Source of the DNA: Pseudoalteromonas sp. P1-25
Lineage (GTDB): Bacteria; Pseudomonadota; Gammaproteobacteria; Enterobacterales; Alteromonadaceae
Assembly: GCF_001401805.1 (NCBI RefSeq)
Contig: NZ_LKDW01000005.1
Location: forward strand, 62,001-126,000
Reading direction: 5' to 3'
Length of the DNA stretch: 64,000 nucleotides
Positions within the stretch are counted from its first letter, which is position 1. Each line of letters starts with the position of its first letter. The notes beneath the pieces are model-generated. The model saw nothing but the letters and a program-made list of their open reading frames with translations. It did no database searches and had not been told where the DNA came from. Of this stretch, positions 56,826 to 64,000 are shown one piece after another. The position numbers and the translations under genes are program-made.

Positions 56826-58117
56826 TCCTGACTAAATTAGCATATAAAAGTTTGCTTAACCGCCGAGCGAGTGTACTACTGACATTGTTTACCATTGCTA
56901 TTAGCGTGATGCTATTACTCAGTATTGAGCGAATTCGCGTGGATGCAAAAACCAGTTTTAGTAATACCATCTCCGGTACAGACCTGATTGTCGGTGCCCG
57001 TACCGGCGACATACAGCTATTGCTTTCATCCGTATTCAGAATAGGCCATGCCAATAATGGGGTGAGTTGGCAAAGTTATCAGTACATCACAGCTCAACGT
57101 GGTGTTAAATGGAGCATTCCTATTAGTTTAGGCGACAGTCATAAAGGCCAAGCTGTAATTGGCACAACCCGCGATTACTTTACCCACTATCGCTTTGGTA
57201 AAAAGCAAACATTAAGTTTTCAACAAGGCCACGCGTTTGAGCGTGTAAACCAGGTGGTACTTGGCAGCGATGTAGCGAGCCGTTTAGGGTATACACTAGG
57301 TGATAGCATAGTAATCTCACACGGCATGGGTAATACAAGTTTTCACCATCATAAAGACAACCCGTTTACTGTAATTGGTATTTTAAACGCCACCGGCACG
57401 CCAGTAGATAAAACCTTGCACATACCTCTAGCTGCAATTGATTTAATCCATGGCGGCGTACATTCATCGAATGTTGAACATGGTGAAAGCGATGAGCACG
57501 ATGAGCACGATGAGCACGATGAGCACGATGAGCACGATGAGCATAACAACCTAATCGGTGAACCAAATCAAATTACTGCATTTTTAATGGGCTTCGATTC
57601 ACCTTTATATACATTGCAAATTAGGCGCAATATAAACCAATACAAAAAAGAGCCTCTGCTGGCCATTATGCCCACAGTCACCTTAAAAGAGCTGTGGCAA
57701 ATGCTCGCCATTGTCGAAAAAGTACTCTTACTGTTTTCAGGCGTTGTTATATTGGTCAGTTTATTGGGCATGTTAACCACACTACTGGCCAATTTAAACC
57801 AACGCCGAAGAGAGCTTGCTATTTTACGCTCAGTGGGCGCAAGGCCATGGCAGCTTTTTACACTCATAAGCATGGAGTCGTTATTTACAACGTTATTAGG
57901 CTGCCTAGTTGGCTGTGGTTTATATTATGGCGTTATGCTTGTTAGTAGTAGCTATTTGCAAAGCCATGCAGGTATAAGCGTTAATATAGCCATGCTCTCT
58001 TACTATGAACTCACTTTAATAGGCGTTATTATGGCCGCTGGGTTTATAATTGGCTTAATACCCGCCACCCGCGCTTACTTTTATTCGCTTAGCGATGGTA
58101 TGAGTATAAAAACTTAA
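56822..58117 (+). CDS. ABC transporter permease with His/Asp/Glu-rich periplasmic loop (Zrg-like)
   Basis: The 431-residue FtsX/MacB-type permease has an N-terminal helix, a large periplasmic domain (about 45-290) and three C-terminal helices (VVILVSLLGMLTTLLANLNQRRRELAILRSVGARPWQ). Within the periplasmic domain lies DEH repeated six times, a plausible zinc- or metal-binding loop. The neighbouring DUF3299 protein supports a link to metal homeostasis. The substrate is not established. Confidence 0.85.
   Translation: MILTKLAYKSLLNRRASVLLTLFTIAISVMLLLSIERIRVDAKTSFSNTISGTDLIVGARTGDIQLLLSSVFRIGHANNGVSWQSYQYITAQRGVKWSIPISLGDSHKGQAVIGTTRDYFTHYRFGKKQTLSFQQGHAFERVNQVVLGSDVASRLGYTLGDSIVISHGMGNTSFHHHKDNPFTVIGILNATGTPVDKTLHIPLAAIDLIHGGVHSSNVEHGESDEHDEHDEHDEHDEHDEHNNLIGEPNQITAFLMGFDSPLYTLQIRRNINQYKKEPLLAIMPTVTLKELWQMLAIVEKVLLLFSGVVILVSLLGMLTTLLANLNQRRRELAILRSVGARPWQLFTLISMESLFTTLLGCLVGCGLYYGVMLVSSSYLQSHAGISVNIAMLSYYELTLIGVIMAAGFIIGLIPATRAYFYSLSDGMSIKT
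57491..57544 (+). repeat. 9-bp tandem repeat, six copies, coding for (Asp-Glu-His)6
   Basis: GATGAGCAC occurs five times in a row and a sixth copy ends in T. All copies are in frame. The number of units is likely to vary between strains by slippage and would change the length of the metal-binding loop without breaking the frame. Confidence 0.95.
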
Positions 58118-58130
58118 TTTTAGGAATTTC

Positions 58131-58631
58131 ATGATACTTTTTAAATCTGCGCTTTATTACAGCATGCTAGTGGGCTGCTTCCTTATTAGCTTTAACAGCA
58201 GTGCAAATCCACCAAAAGAAATTTTTTGGGAAGACTTAATCCCACAAGGGCATGTACAAATAGATACTCAAGCACAGGCCAATCACGAGGGCAGCGAGCA
58301 AAACTGGGTGCAACCAGAATTAGATGCTCCCGTGGTTGAAGCATTAAATGGGCAATCAGTGAGCTTGCCGGGGTTTGTTGTTCCACTAGAGGGCGACAGC
58401 GAAGTCATTACTGAGTTTTTACTTGTGCCATACTTTGGCGCGTGTATTCACGTACCGCCCCCGCCGCCAAATCAAATCGTTCATGTAACAGTAAAAGGCG
58501 GTGTGCCCATAGAGAGCTTGTATGATGCGATTGTTGTCACAGGCATTATCAGCACTGAAACCTGGTCGGGCGAAATAGCCCAAGTGGGCTATAAAATGAA
58601 AGCCGTCGGTGTGGCCCCCTTTGAGCTATAA
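58131..58631 (+). CDS. DUF3299 periplasmic protein
   Basis: The 166-residue protein has a signal peptide (cut near SSANP) and the DUF3299 core VSLPGFVVPLEGDSEVITEFLLVPYFGACIHVPPPPPNQIVHV. A Cys-x-His next to a run of prolines is a conserved feature. It follows the ABC permease by 13 bases. In V. cholerae a DUF3299 protein belongs to the zinc-repressed Zrg set, as I recall. The hairpin-free gap to mutM is only 5 bases, with convergent orientation. Confidence 0.85.
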   Translation: MILFKSALYYSMLVGCFLISFNSSANPPKEIFWEDLIPQGHVQIDTQAQANHEGSEQNWVQPELDAPVVEALNGQSVSLPGFVVPLEGDSEVITEFLLVPYFGACIHVPPPPPNQIVHVTVKGGVPIESLYDAIVVTGIISTETWSGEIAQVGYKMKAVGVAPFEL

Positions 58632-58636
58632 CATGG

Positions 58637-59446
58637 CTATTTTTGGCAGTGCTTACAAAACACCGTACTGCGCTGCCCTAGCCTAATTTCTTCAAGTGGC
58701 GTTTTACACGTTACGCACGCCTCTCCTTTTCGCCCATACACTAACAACTGCTGCGCAAAATAACCTGGTTTGCCATCACTTTGGGCAAAGTCTTTTAAGG
58801 TTGTACCACCTTGTGTTATTGCCGCTGCTAGGGTCTCTTTAATAATAGGAACGAGGGTTTGATAACGCTTTAGCGATACTTTGCCTGCTTCGCGTTTTGG
58901 GTGTATCCCCGCTTTAAATAACGACTCATTGGCATAAATATTACCTACGCCCACAACCACCGCGTTATCCATAATAAATTGCTTCACGGGGACTTTTTTA
59001 TTTCGCGATTGCTCGTATACACGCTTTGCAAAAAAATCATCCGTAAGCGGCTCAGGTCCAAGCTTTGAAAGCAACTTATGTACATCACCCGGTGCTTGCC
59101 ATAAACAGCAACCAAACCGGCGAGGGTCGTTTAATCGCAGCGCCTTGTCATTACTAAGAATAAACTCAACATGATCATGCTTTTTAAGTGGCTCGCGTTT
59201 ATCCACAACACGCAAATTACCCGACATTCCCAAATGTAAAATAGCACTCCCTAATTCGCAGTGCAGTAACAAATACTTTGCTCGGCGCTCGATTCGATCT
59301 ACCTTGAGCCCTTCTAACTTATAAACATCATCTGGCACAGGCCAGCGCATACTGGCATTATAAATATTAACTTTGCTTACAACTTGGTTTTCAATATGTG
59401 GGGTGATCCCCAGTCTACTAACTTCTACCTCTGGTAATTCAGGCAT
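58637..59446 (-). CDS. mutM: Formamidopyrimidine-DNA glycosylase
   Basis: The 269-residue enzyme begins with the catalytic PELPEVE (Pro1, Glu2 after Met removal), has [18 protein letters not shown] near 170 and a C-terminal zinc finger ([24 protein letters not shown]). It removes 8-oxoguanine and nicks the strand. Its start shares one base with the stop of the small gene upstream. Confidence 0.96.
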   Translation of the reverse strand: MPELPEVEVSRLGITPHIENQVVSKVNIYNASMRWPVPDDVYKLEGLKVDRIERRAKYLLLHCELGSAILHLGMSGNLRVVDKREPLKKHDHVEFILSNDKALRLNDPRRFGCCLWQAPGDVHKLLSKLGPEPLTDDFFAKRVYEQSRNKKVPVKQFIMDNAVVVGVGNIYANESLFKAGIHPKREAGKVSLKRYQTLVPIIKETLAAAITQGGTTLKDFAQSDGKPGYFAQQLLVYGRKGEACVTCKTPLEEIRLGQRSTVFCKHCQK

Positions 59447-59961
59447 TAATGCAACTCACTTTTTGAAAAATCAACACTTGGAAATAACTGCTTTGCAGTT
59501 TCTAAATCAAGCCCCATAACACGCTGGCTATTTTTCTCGAGCAAATAATATTGCCCGCTGCCTTTATAAAGTAAATAAACCCAAGGTAAGCGCTCGCCAG
59601 CCAACTCAAAGGTGGCAACATAAAGTGGTGAATTGGGGTTAAATACCATCGACTCATTTACTTCCAATAAGGCAGCCGTTTGCCACCTATTGATTAGCTC
59701 AGCTAACTGCTGCTGTGATGCATCCCAGCTCACTGGCGTATTTTCTTTTAATGCAGTTGTACGCCAACTAGTACCAATACGTTCAATTTTCTGATCAACA
59801 AAGCTCAGAGTTAACACAAAACTTTGTAATGGCAGTACAGGCTGTAATTTAGGCCCGTCCTCGCCCCCTAAAAACTGCTTATGCCAGCCATTTAAAAAAA
59901 AGATCATAATCAACATCGAAAAAATAATAACGTTGTTCCAACCTTTGCGGCCTAGTCGCAT
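59446..59961 (-). CDS. Unknown single-pass membrane protein, 171 residues
   Basis: I do not recognise this protein. An N-terminal helix ([17 protein letters not shown], about 9-25) anchors a periplasmic domain with a GxG-rich turn and a strand-rich pattern ([28 protein letters not shown]). It overlaps mutM by one base, so the two are cotranscribed. Similar small anchored proteins precede mutM in other Alteromonadales, as far as I recall; the role is unknown. Confidence 0.75.
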   Translation of the reverse strand: MRLGRKGWNNVIIFSMLIMIFFLNGWHKQFLGGEDGPKLQPVLPLQSFVLTLSFVDQKIERIGTSWRTTALKENTPVSWDASQQQLAELINRWQTAALLEVNESMVFNPNSPLYVATFELAGERLPWVYLLYKGSGQYYLLEKNSQRVMGLDLETAKQLFPSVDFSKSELH

Positions 59962-60079
59962 ATTTATACACCCAGTAAATTCAAGATTTTAAAGTGTAAC
60001 TAAAACTTAATTGCACTGTCTATATGTTAAAGGCCACAGACTTTGGTAGAATATCTGCAAATTTAAAGGAGTTCCGTCA

Positions 60080-61006
60080 ATGTCTATGTATGTAGTGGGC
60101 CATAAAATCCCAGATTCAGATTCTATTTGTGGTGCAATTGCACTGGCTTATTTAAAAAACCAAATCGATGAGCCAGCAATTCCAACACGCCTTGGTGAAG
60201 TGTCACCAGAAACACAATTTATCCTAGATAAATTTGGCTTCGAAGCACCTGAGCTTAAATTAAGCTACGCTGGCGAAGATGTATATATTGTTGATCACAC
60301 CGAAAAAACACAAGCACCTGACGATATCGACCAAGCACGCGTTGTTGGCGTAGTCGATCACCATAAGTTAGGTGACTTAACGTCATCTACACCACTTGAG
60401 TGCTGGATTCGCCCAGTTGGCTGTTCTAACACTATTATTAAAATGATGTATGACTTCTACAACGTAGAAATCCCTAAAGACATCGCTGGCATCATGCTAT
60501 GTGCAATTTTAAGCGATACCGTTATTTTTAAATCGCCTACTTGTACAACGGCTGATATTAAATGTGTAGAAGCACTTGCAGAGATCGCTGGCATTGAAGA
60601 CTTTAAAGAACTAGGCATGGACATGTTCCGTGTTAAGTCTGCAGTTGAAGACACGCCAGTACGTGACTTAGTAATGCGTGATTTTAAAGACTTCAACATG
60701 AACGGCAATCTAGTCGGCATAGGCCAGCTAGAAGTAATCGACCTTGCAGTGTTTGACGAAATTAAAGCAGACTTAGAAGCCGATATTGCTAAGCTAAAAA
60801 TTGAAGGTAACCGCCACTCAGTATTTTTACTACTTACCGACATCATGAAAGAGGGCTCACAAATGCTGATCGCATCAGATGATGCAACACTTGTAGAGCA
60901 AGCTTATGGTGAAAAACTAAGCGAAGGTAAAGTGTGGCTAGACGGTGTATTAAGCCGTAAAAAGCAAGTAGTACCACCACTACAAGACGTGTTTGCCAAG
61001 CTGTAA
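60080..61006 (+). CDS. ppaC: Manganese-dependent inorganic pyrophosphatase (family II)
   Basis: The 308-residue DHH/DHHA2 enzyme has the metal motifs GHKIPDSDSICGAIAL, VYIVDHTEK and VVDHHKLGD, and the C-terminal RKKQVVPPL with the phosphate-binding Arg-Lys. It hydrolyses pyrophosphate and so drives biosynthesis. A GGAG site precedes the ATG. Family II enzymes are common in Vibrio and Alteromonadales alongside family I. Confidence 0.96.
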   Translation: MSMYVVGHKIPDSDSICGAIALAYLKNQIDEPAIPTRLGEVSPETQFILDKFGFEAPELKLSYAGEDVYIVDHTEKTQAPDDIDQARVVGVVDHHKLGDLTSSTPLECWIRPVGCSNTIIKMMYDFYNVEIPKDIAGIMLCAILSDTVIFKSPTCTTADIKCVEALAEIAGIEDFKELGMDMFRVKSAVEDTPVRDLVMRDFKDFNMNGNLVGIGQLEVIDLAVFDEIKADLEADIAKLKIEGNRHSVFLLLTDIMKEGSQMLIASDDATLVEQAYGEKLSEGKVWLDGVLSRKKQVVPPLQDVFAKL

Positions 61007-61020
61007 GCTTTAAAATAATG

Positions 61021-61051
61021 ACCTTGTGGGTTTTACCTGCAAGGTTTTTTT
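61021..61051 (+). terminator. Terminator of ppaC
   Basis: An 11-bp stem with two G-U pairs (ACCTTGTGGGT with ACCTGCAAGGT) ends in T7. Confidence 0.8.
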
Positions 61052-61109
61052 ATGCCTAGGTTTTAGAGTAAGTTGGCGTATACATTACGAATATGTAACT
61101 TTAAAAACA

Positions 61110-61136
61110 AAAAACCCAGCCTAAGCTGGGTTTTTA
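61110..61136. terminator. Bidirectional terminator between ppaC and rpmG
   Basis: The stem AAAAACCCAGC/GCTGGGTTTTT with loop CTAA lies 22 bases after the rpmG stop; A and T runs on both sides allow it to work on either strand. It is nearly identical to the rpsI terminator at 23533-23557. Confidence 0.9.
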
Positions 61137-61157
61137 CAATTCTGAAAGAAAACTAAA

Positions 61158-61313
61158 TTACTTGATTTTAGCTTCTTTGAAAATCACATGTTTACGAGCT
61201 TTAGGATCGTATTTTTTGATTTCCATTTTTTCAGGCATGTTACGCTTGTTTTTGTCGGTAGTGTAGAAAAAACCAGTACCAGCAGTTGAAACTAAACGGA
61301 TTTTATCGCGCAT
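61158..61313 (-). CDS. rpmG: 50S ribosomal protein L33
   Basis: The 51-residue frame reads [19 protein letters not shown] and ends [14 protein letters not shown], the L33 sequence without zinc-binding Cys. It follows rpmB by 11 bases. It is the zinc-independent form; no Cys-containing paralogue is in this window. Confidence 0.97.
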   Translation of the reverse strand: MRDKIRLVSTAGTGFFYTTDKNKRNMPEKMEIKKYDPKARKHVIFKEAKIK

Positions 61314-61324
61314 GATTCAGTTCC

Positions 61325-61561
61325 TTAAACTTTTTCGCCGCGAGCACGGATATCTGTAAGTACCGCGTCGATGCCTTTTTTATCGATAATACGCATACCT
61401 TTAGTAGTAGTGCGTAGTGTTACAAAACGTTTTTCACTTTCAACCCAAAAACGGTGTGTTTGTAGGTTAGGTAGGAAACGACGTCTAGTCGCGTTTCTCG
61501 CGTGTGAACGGTGGTTACCAACCGTTGGACGCTTACCTGTAACTTGACATACTTTAGACAT
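61325..61561 (-). CDS. rpmB: 50S ribosomal protein L28
   Basis: The 78-residue protein reads [21 protein letters not shown], the standard L28 start, and ends in [17 protein letters not shown]. It forms the usual pair with rpmG. A good promoter lies about 80 bases upstream. Confidence 0.97.
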   Translation of the reverse strand: MSKVCQVTGKRPTVGNHRSHARNATRRRFLPNLQTHRFWVESEKRFVTLRTTTKGMRIIDKKGIDAVLTDIRARGEKV

Positions 61562-61645
61562 GTCTATATATCTCCAATAACTTCGCTCGAGCTTAATTTA
61601 ACCTAAGGCCATGTATTTGTGCCCTAGATAAATCGAAGGGCGCTC

Positions 61646-61674
61646 TTTATACAGCTTTTACAGGCAAAGATCAA
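61646..61674 (-). promoter_or_regulatory. Promoter of rpmB-rpmG
   Basis: On the minus strand TTGATC (61674-61669) and TATAAA (61651-61646) are separated by 17 bases, a good sigma-70 match. The gap from here to radC holds no other gene. Confidence 0.6.
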
Positions 61675-61831
61675 ATACTGATCTATCCAACCAGCTCATA
61701 TGTAAATTTGATAGCGGCTAATTATAAAGATCGAATGCCCTTAGGGAAAGTAAAAACTGCATTTAAATTAAACTAATTTGCCAAAACACCTCAAACAGCT
61801 CATTTTTAACACACTTATTCACCAAGCAAAG

Positions 61832-62506
61832 TTAAATCAAGCCTCGCTGTGCAAATGAAACACACGTTTCTCCTCCCACGATAATATGATCAAGCACATT
61901 TATGTCTACCAATTGCAACGCTTGCTGTAATTTTTGAGTGATAAGTTTGTCTGCTTGGCTTGGCTCGGCAATACCACTAGGATGGTTGTGCGCCAAAATA
62001 ATAGCCGCAGCATTGTTTTTTAAGGCCGCTTTAAGCACTTCTCTGGGGTAAACGCTGGCTGAGTTTATCGTGCCATAAAACAATATTTCGTCTTTTACCA
62101 AACGGTTTTGACTATCAAGGTAGAGCACCATGAACACCTCTTGCTGTAACCCACGCATTTGCAGTGTTAAATATTCATATACCGCATTTGGCGAATTAAA
62201 CACCGCATCGCGCTGGCAGCGCTCCTGCATGTAACGCTGACTTAGCTCAAGCACAGCTTGCAATTGCACATATTTTGCCATCCCTAAGCCTTTTTGCGCA
62301 CAAAACTCATCTTGGCTGGCGTTAAATAAATTATGCAATGTTTTATTTTCGTTGAGCAGGTGCTGCGCAAGCTCAATAACATTCATGCCAGGTAAACCCG
62401 TACGCAAAAAAATCGCTAATAACTCCGCATCGCTCAAGGCTTTGGGTCCTTTAGCAATGAGTTTTTCACGGGGGCGAAGTGAATTAGGTAACGAAGTTAA
62501 TTGCAT
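61832..62506 (-). CDS. radC: DNA repair protein RadC (JAMM domain)
   Basis: The 224-residue protein has a UPF0758 N-terminal helix-hairpin-helix-like part (LLAIFLRTGLPGMNVIELAQHLL) and a JAMM metal site with ILAHNHPSGIAEPSQAD (about 166-182) typical of RadC. Its biochemical role is unsettled. It is divergent from coaBC. Confidence 0.94.
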   Translation of the reverse strand: MQLTSLPNSLRPREKLIAKGPKALSDAELLAIFLRTGLPGMNVIELAQHLLNENKTLHNLFNASQDEFCAQKGLGMAKYVQLQAVLELSQRYMQERCQRDAVFNSPNAVYEYLTLQMRGLQQEVFMVLYLDSQNRLVKDEILFYGTINSASVYPREVLKAALKNNAAAIILAHNHPSGIAEPSQADKLITQKLQQALQLVDINVLDHIIVGGETCVSFAQRGLI

Positions 62507-62650
62507 TATTCATCCTTGATGATTAAAAAACAGTCATATAACTGTAATGCAAATTTCAAAATTAGCCTGATTATTTAATCTTAAAAACTTAGCTCAAAGC
62601 ACAAAGATTTGTTATTTTAGCCTACATACATACTCAAGCTGAAAACACTC

Positions 62651-63844
62651 ATGACTAACTTATCAAACAAAAAAATAGTACTTGGCATCACTGGCGGTAT
62701 TGCAGCCTATAAATGTGCCGAGCTCGTTAGGCGTTTAAAAGACGCAGGTTGCGAAGTAAAAGTCGTTATGAACGAATCAGCTAAACACTTTATAACTCCA
62801 TTAACCATGCAAGCAGTGAGCGGCGAGATAGTGTCTGACTCATTACTTGACCCCTCAGCTGAAGCTGCAATGGGCCATATAGAATTTGCAAAATGGGCTG
62901 ACTTAATTTTAGTCGCACCTGCAACGAGTAATACTATTGCCAAAATGGCTGCAGGCATTGCCGATGACTTACTAACAACGTTATTACTGGCAACCCCCGC
63001 AAAAGTAGCAATAGCGCCTGCAATGAACCAGCAAATGTATGCTCACCCTGCTACACAAGCTAATTTGGCAACGCTTAAATCTCGTAATGTATTAATTTGG
63101 GGCCCTGGCAAAGGCGAGCAAGCGTGTGGCGATGTAGGTGCTGGGCGCATGCTAGAGCCGCATGAGCTTGTAGCTTTGTGCACGGCCACAGAGCAGCCGC
63201 AATTATTAGCGGGTAAAACAATTACCATTACCGCTGGGCCAACACGTGAGCCACTTGACCCTGTACGCTTTATCTCTAATCACAGCTCAGGAAAAATGGG
63301 CTATGCCCTTGCACAAGCTGCGTTAGAGCTTGGTGCTAAAGTTAATTTAATTTCAGGCCCAGTGACTATTAAAGCCCCTGCTGGTGCTAATTTAATAAAC
63401 ATAGAAAGTGCTGAACAGCTTTTAAATGAGTCATTAGCCTATGCCGTACATTCTGACGCTTTTATTGGTTGCGCCGCCGTAGCTGATTACAGAGCAGCGA
63501 ATGTCGCTACTCAAAAAATGAAAAAACAAGGCGATGAGCTTACCCTTACACTTGTTAAAAACCCCGATGTAATAGCCGCCGTTGCAAGCTTAGAGCAAGG
63601 CCGCCCTTATACAGTAGGTTTTGCAGCAGAAACACAAAATGTAGAGAGCTACGCAAAGGGTAAACTTAAAAATAAGAACTTAGATATGATTTGTGCAAAT
63701 GATGTATCAAAAAGTGGCTTAGGCTTTAACTCCGATCATAATGCTTTAACACTTTATTGGCATAATCAAAGCGTAGAATTACCAGCAACAAGTAAAACAG
63801 AAATTGCGCATCAAGTGATCGAACAGCTCGCTAAACATCTATAA
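62651..63844 (+). CDS. coaBC: Phosphopantothenoylcysteine decarboxylase / phosphopantothenate-cysteine ligase
   Basis: The 397-residue fusion has the flavin decarboxylase half ([27 protein letters not shown], with PAMNQQMY and the conserved His in [12 protein letters not shown]) and the ligase half from about 190 ([31 protein letters not shown]). It carries out two steps of coenzyme A synthesis. In E. coli dut separates it from slmA; here the gap to slmA is only about 100 bases. Confidence 0.96.
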   Translation: MTNLSNKKIVLGITGGIAAYKCAELVRRLKDAGCEVKVVMNESAKHFITPLTMQAVSGEIVSDSLLDPSAEAAMGHIEFAKWADLILVAPATSNTIAKMAAGIADDLLTTLLLATPAKVAIAPAMNQQMYAHPATQANLATLKSRNVLIWGPGKGEQACGDVGAGRMLEPHELVALCTATEQPQLLAGKTITITAGPTREPLDPVRFISNHSSGKMGYALAQAALELGAKVNLISGPVTIKAPAGANLINIESAEQLLNESLAYAVHSDAFIGCAAVADYRAANVATQKMKKQGDELTLTLVKNPDVIAAVASLEQGRPYTVGFAAETQNVESYAKGKLKNKNLDMICANDVSKSGLGFNSDHNALTLYWHNQSVELPATSKTEIAHQVIEQLAKHL

Positions 63845-63945
63845 AAATGCTGGAAACAAACTGAATAAAACATTAACATAAGCCACTCATTTGAACAGAA
63901 AATGACTAGCCCCAGCTAAAAATAACAAATAAAAAAGGAAGGTTC

Positions 63946-64000
63946 ATGCCTGCGACAAAAAGAAGTAATCGCAAAGAGCAGATACTGCAAGCCCTCGCGC
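63946..64000 (+). CDS. slmA: Nucleoid occlusion factor SlmA, 5' end only
   Basis: Eighteen codons are visible: MPATKRSNRKEQILQALA, similar to the basic N-terminus of SlmA (RREEILQSLA in E. coli). AGGAAGG lies about 6 bases ahead of the ATG. The gene runs past the window edge. SlmA is a TetR-type DNA-binding protein that blocks FtsZ assembly over the chromosome. The family call rests on this short stretch and the position after coaBC. Confidence 0.8.
   Translation, partial: MPATKRSNRKEQILQALA

Noticed and set aside
57491-57544. Short regular repeats as a CRISPR array
   Set aside because: The units are 9 bp and adjacent without spacers; they code for DEH in a permease.

Overview
The window is chromosomal DNA of a marine gammaproteobacterium of the Alteromonadales, most likely Pseudoalteromonas. 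This rests on gene order and protein style (rplM-rpsI-petABC-sspAB; mla, kds, lpt, rpoN, hpf, ptsN, rapZ and ptsO together; the moderately AT-rich base composition), not on a database search. Most of the window is conserved core genome. It ends inside slmA on the right and begins inside an EAL-domain gene on the left.

Layout. 1-3468: the end of an EAL protein, a LysR regulator, a YihY-type membrane protein and an MscS channel. 3469-9812: a probable nutrient-uptake regulon, made of a perfect 34-bp palindrome, a well-spaced sigma-54 promoter, a possible leader peptide, a dicarboxylate/amino-acid symporter, a porin, and a sensor kinase with a periplasmic solute-binding domain paired with a sigma-54 activator. 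9844-14415: a 4.6-kb genomic island bounded by perfect 64-bp direct repeats of the rnpB 3' end, with a broken integrase and a tightly coupled three-gene operon (metallophosphoesterase, P-loop ATPase, unrecognised Rossmann-like protein). 14397-23024: rnpB, rsmI, lpoA, yraN, diaA, dolP, sspB, sspA and the cytochrome bc1 operon. 23580-29050: ribosomal proteins S9 and L13, zapE, zapG, degQ (with a sigma-E-like promoter) and degS. 29198-43426: murA, ibaG, the mla phospholipid transport operon, the Kdo and Lpt genes, rpoN and the nitrogen PTS, and mgtE. 43473-53450: a large zinc protease, fbp, small Cys-rich and unknown proteins, a capsule-type glycosyltransferase and a four-gene operon (cupredoxin-like protein, GGDEF/EAL protein, DUF3034 protein, lipoprotein globin). 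53572-64000: purC, a CDP-glycerol transferase-like gene, an ABC exporter/importer plus DUF3299 set resembling the zinc-regulated Zrg genes, mutM, ppaC, rpmG, rpmB, radC, coaBC and the start of slmA.

How the parts connect. Envelope building dominates (murA, mla, kdsDC, lptCAB, lpoA, dolP, degQ, degS). rpoN itself lies in the window, as does a sigma-54-dependent regulator and its likely target promoter. The best candidate for an undescribed system is the cargo operon of the rnpB island: three genes translated with overlapping stop and start codons, all catalytic motifs of the first two intact, next to a dead integrase. Its role as defence or stress signalling is inference from architecture and location.
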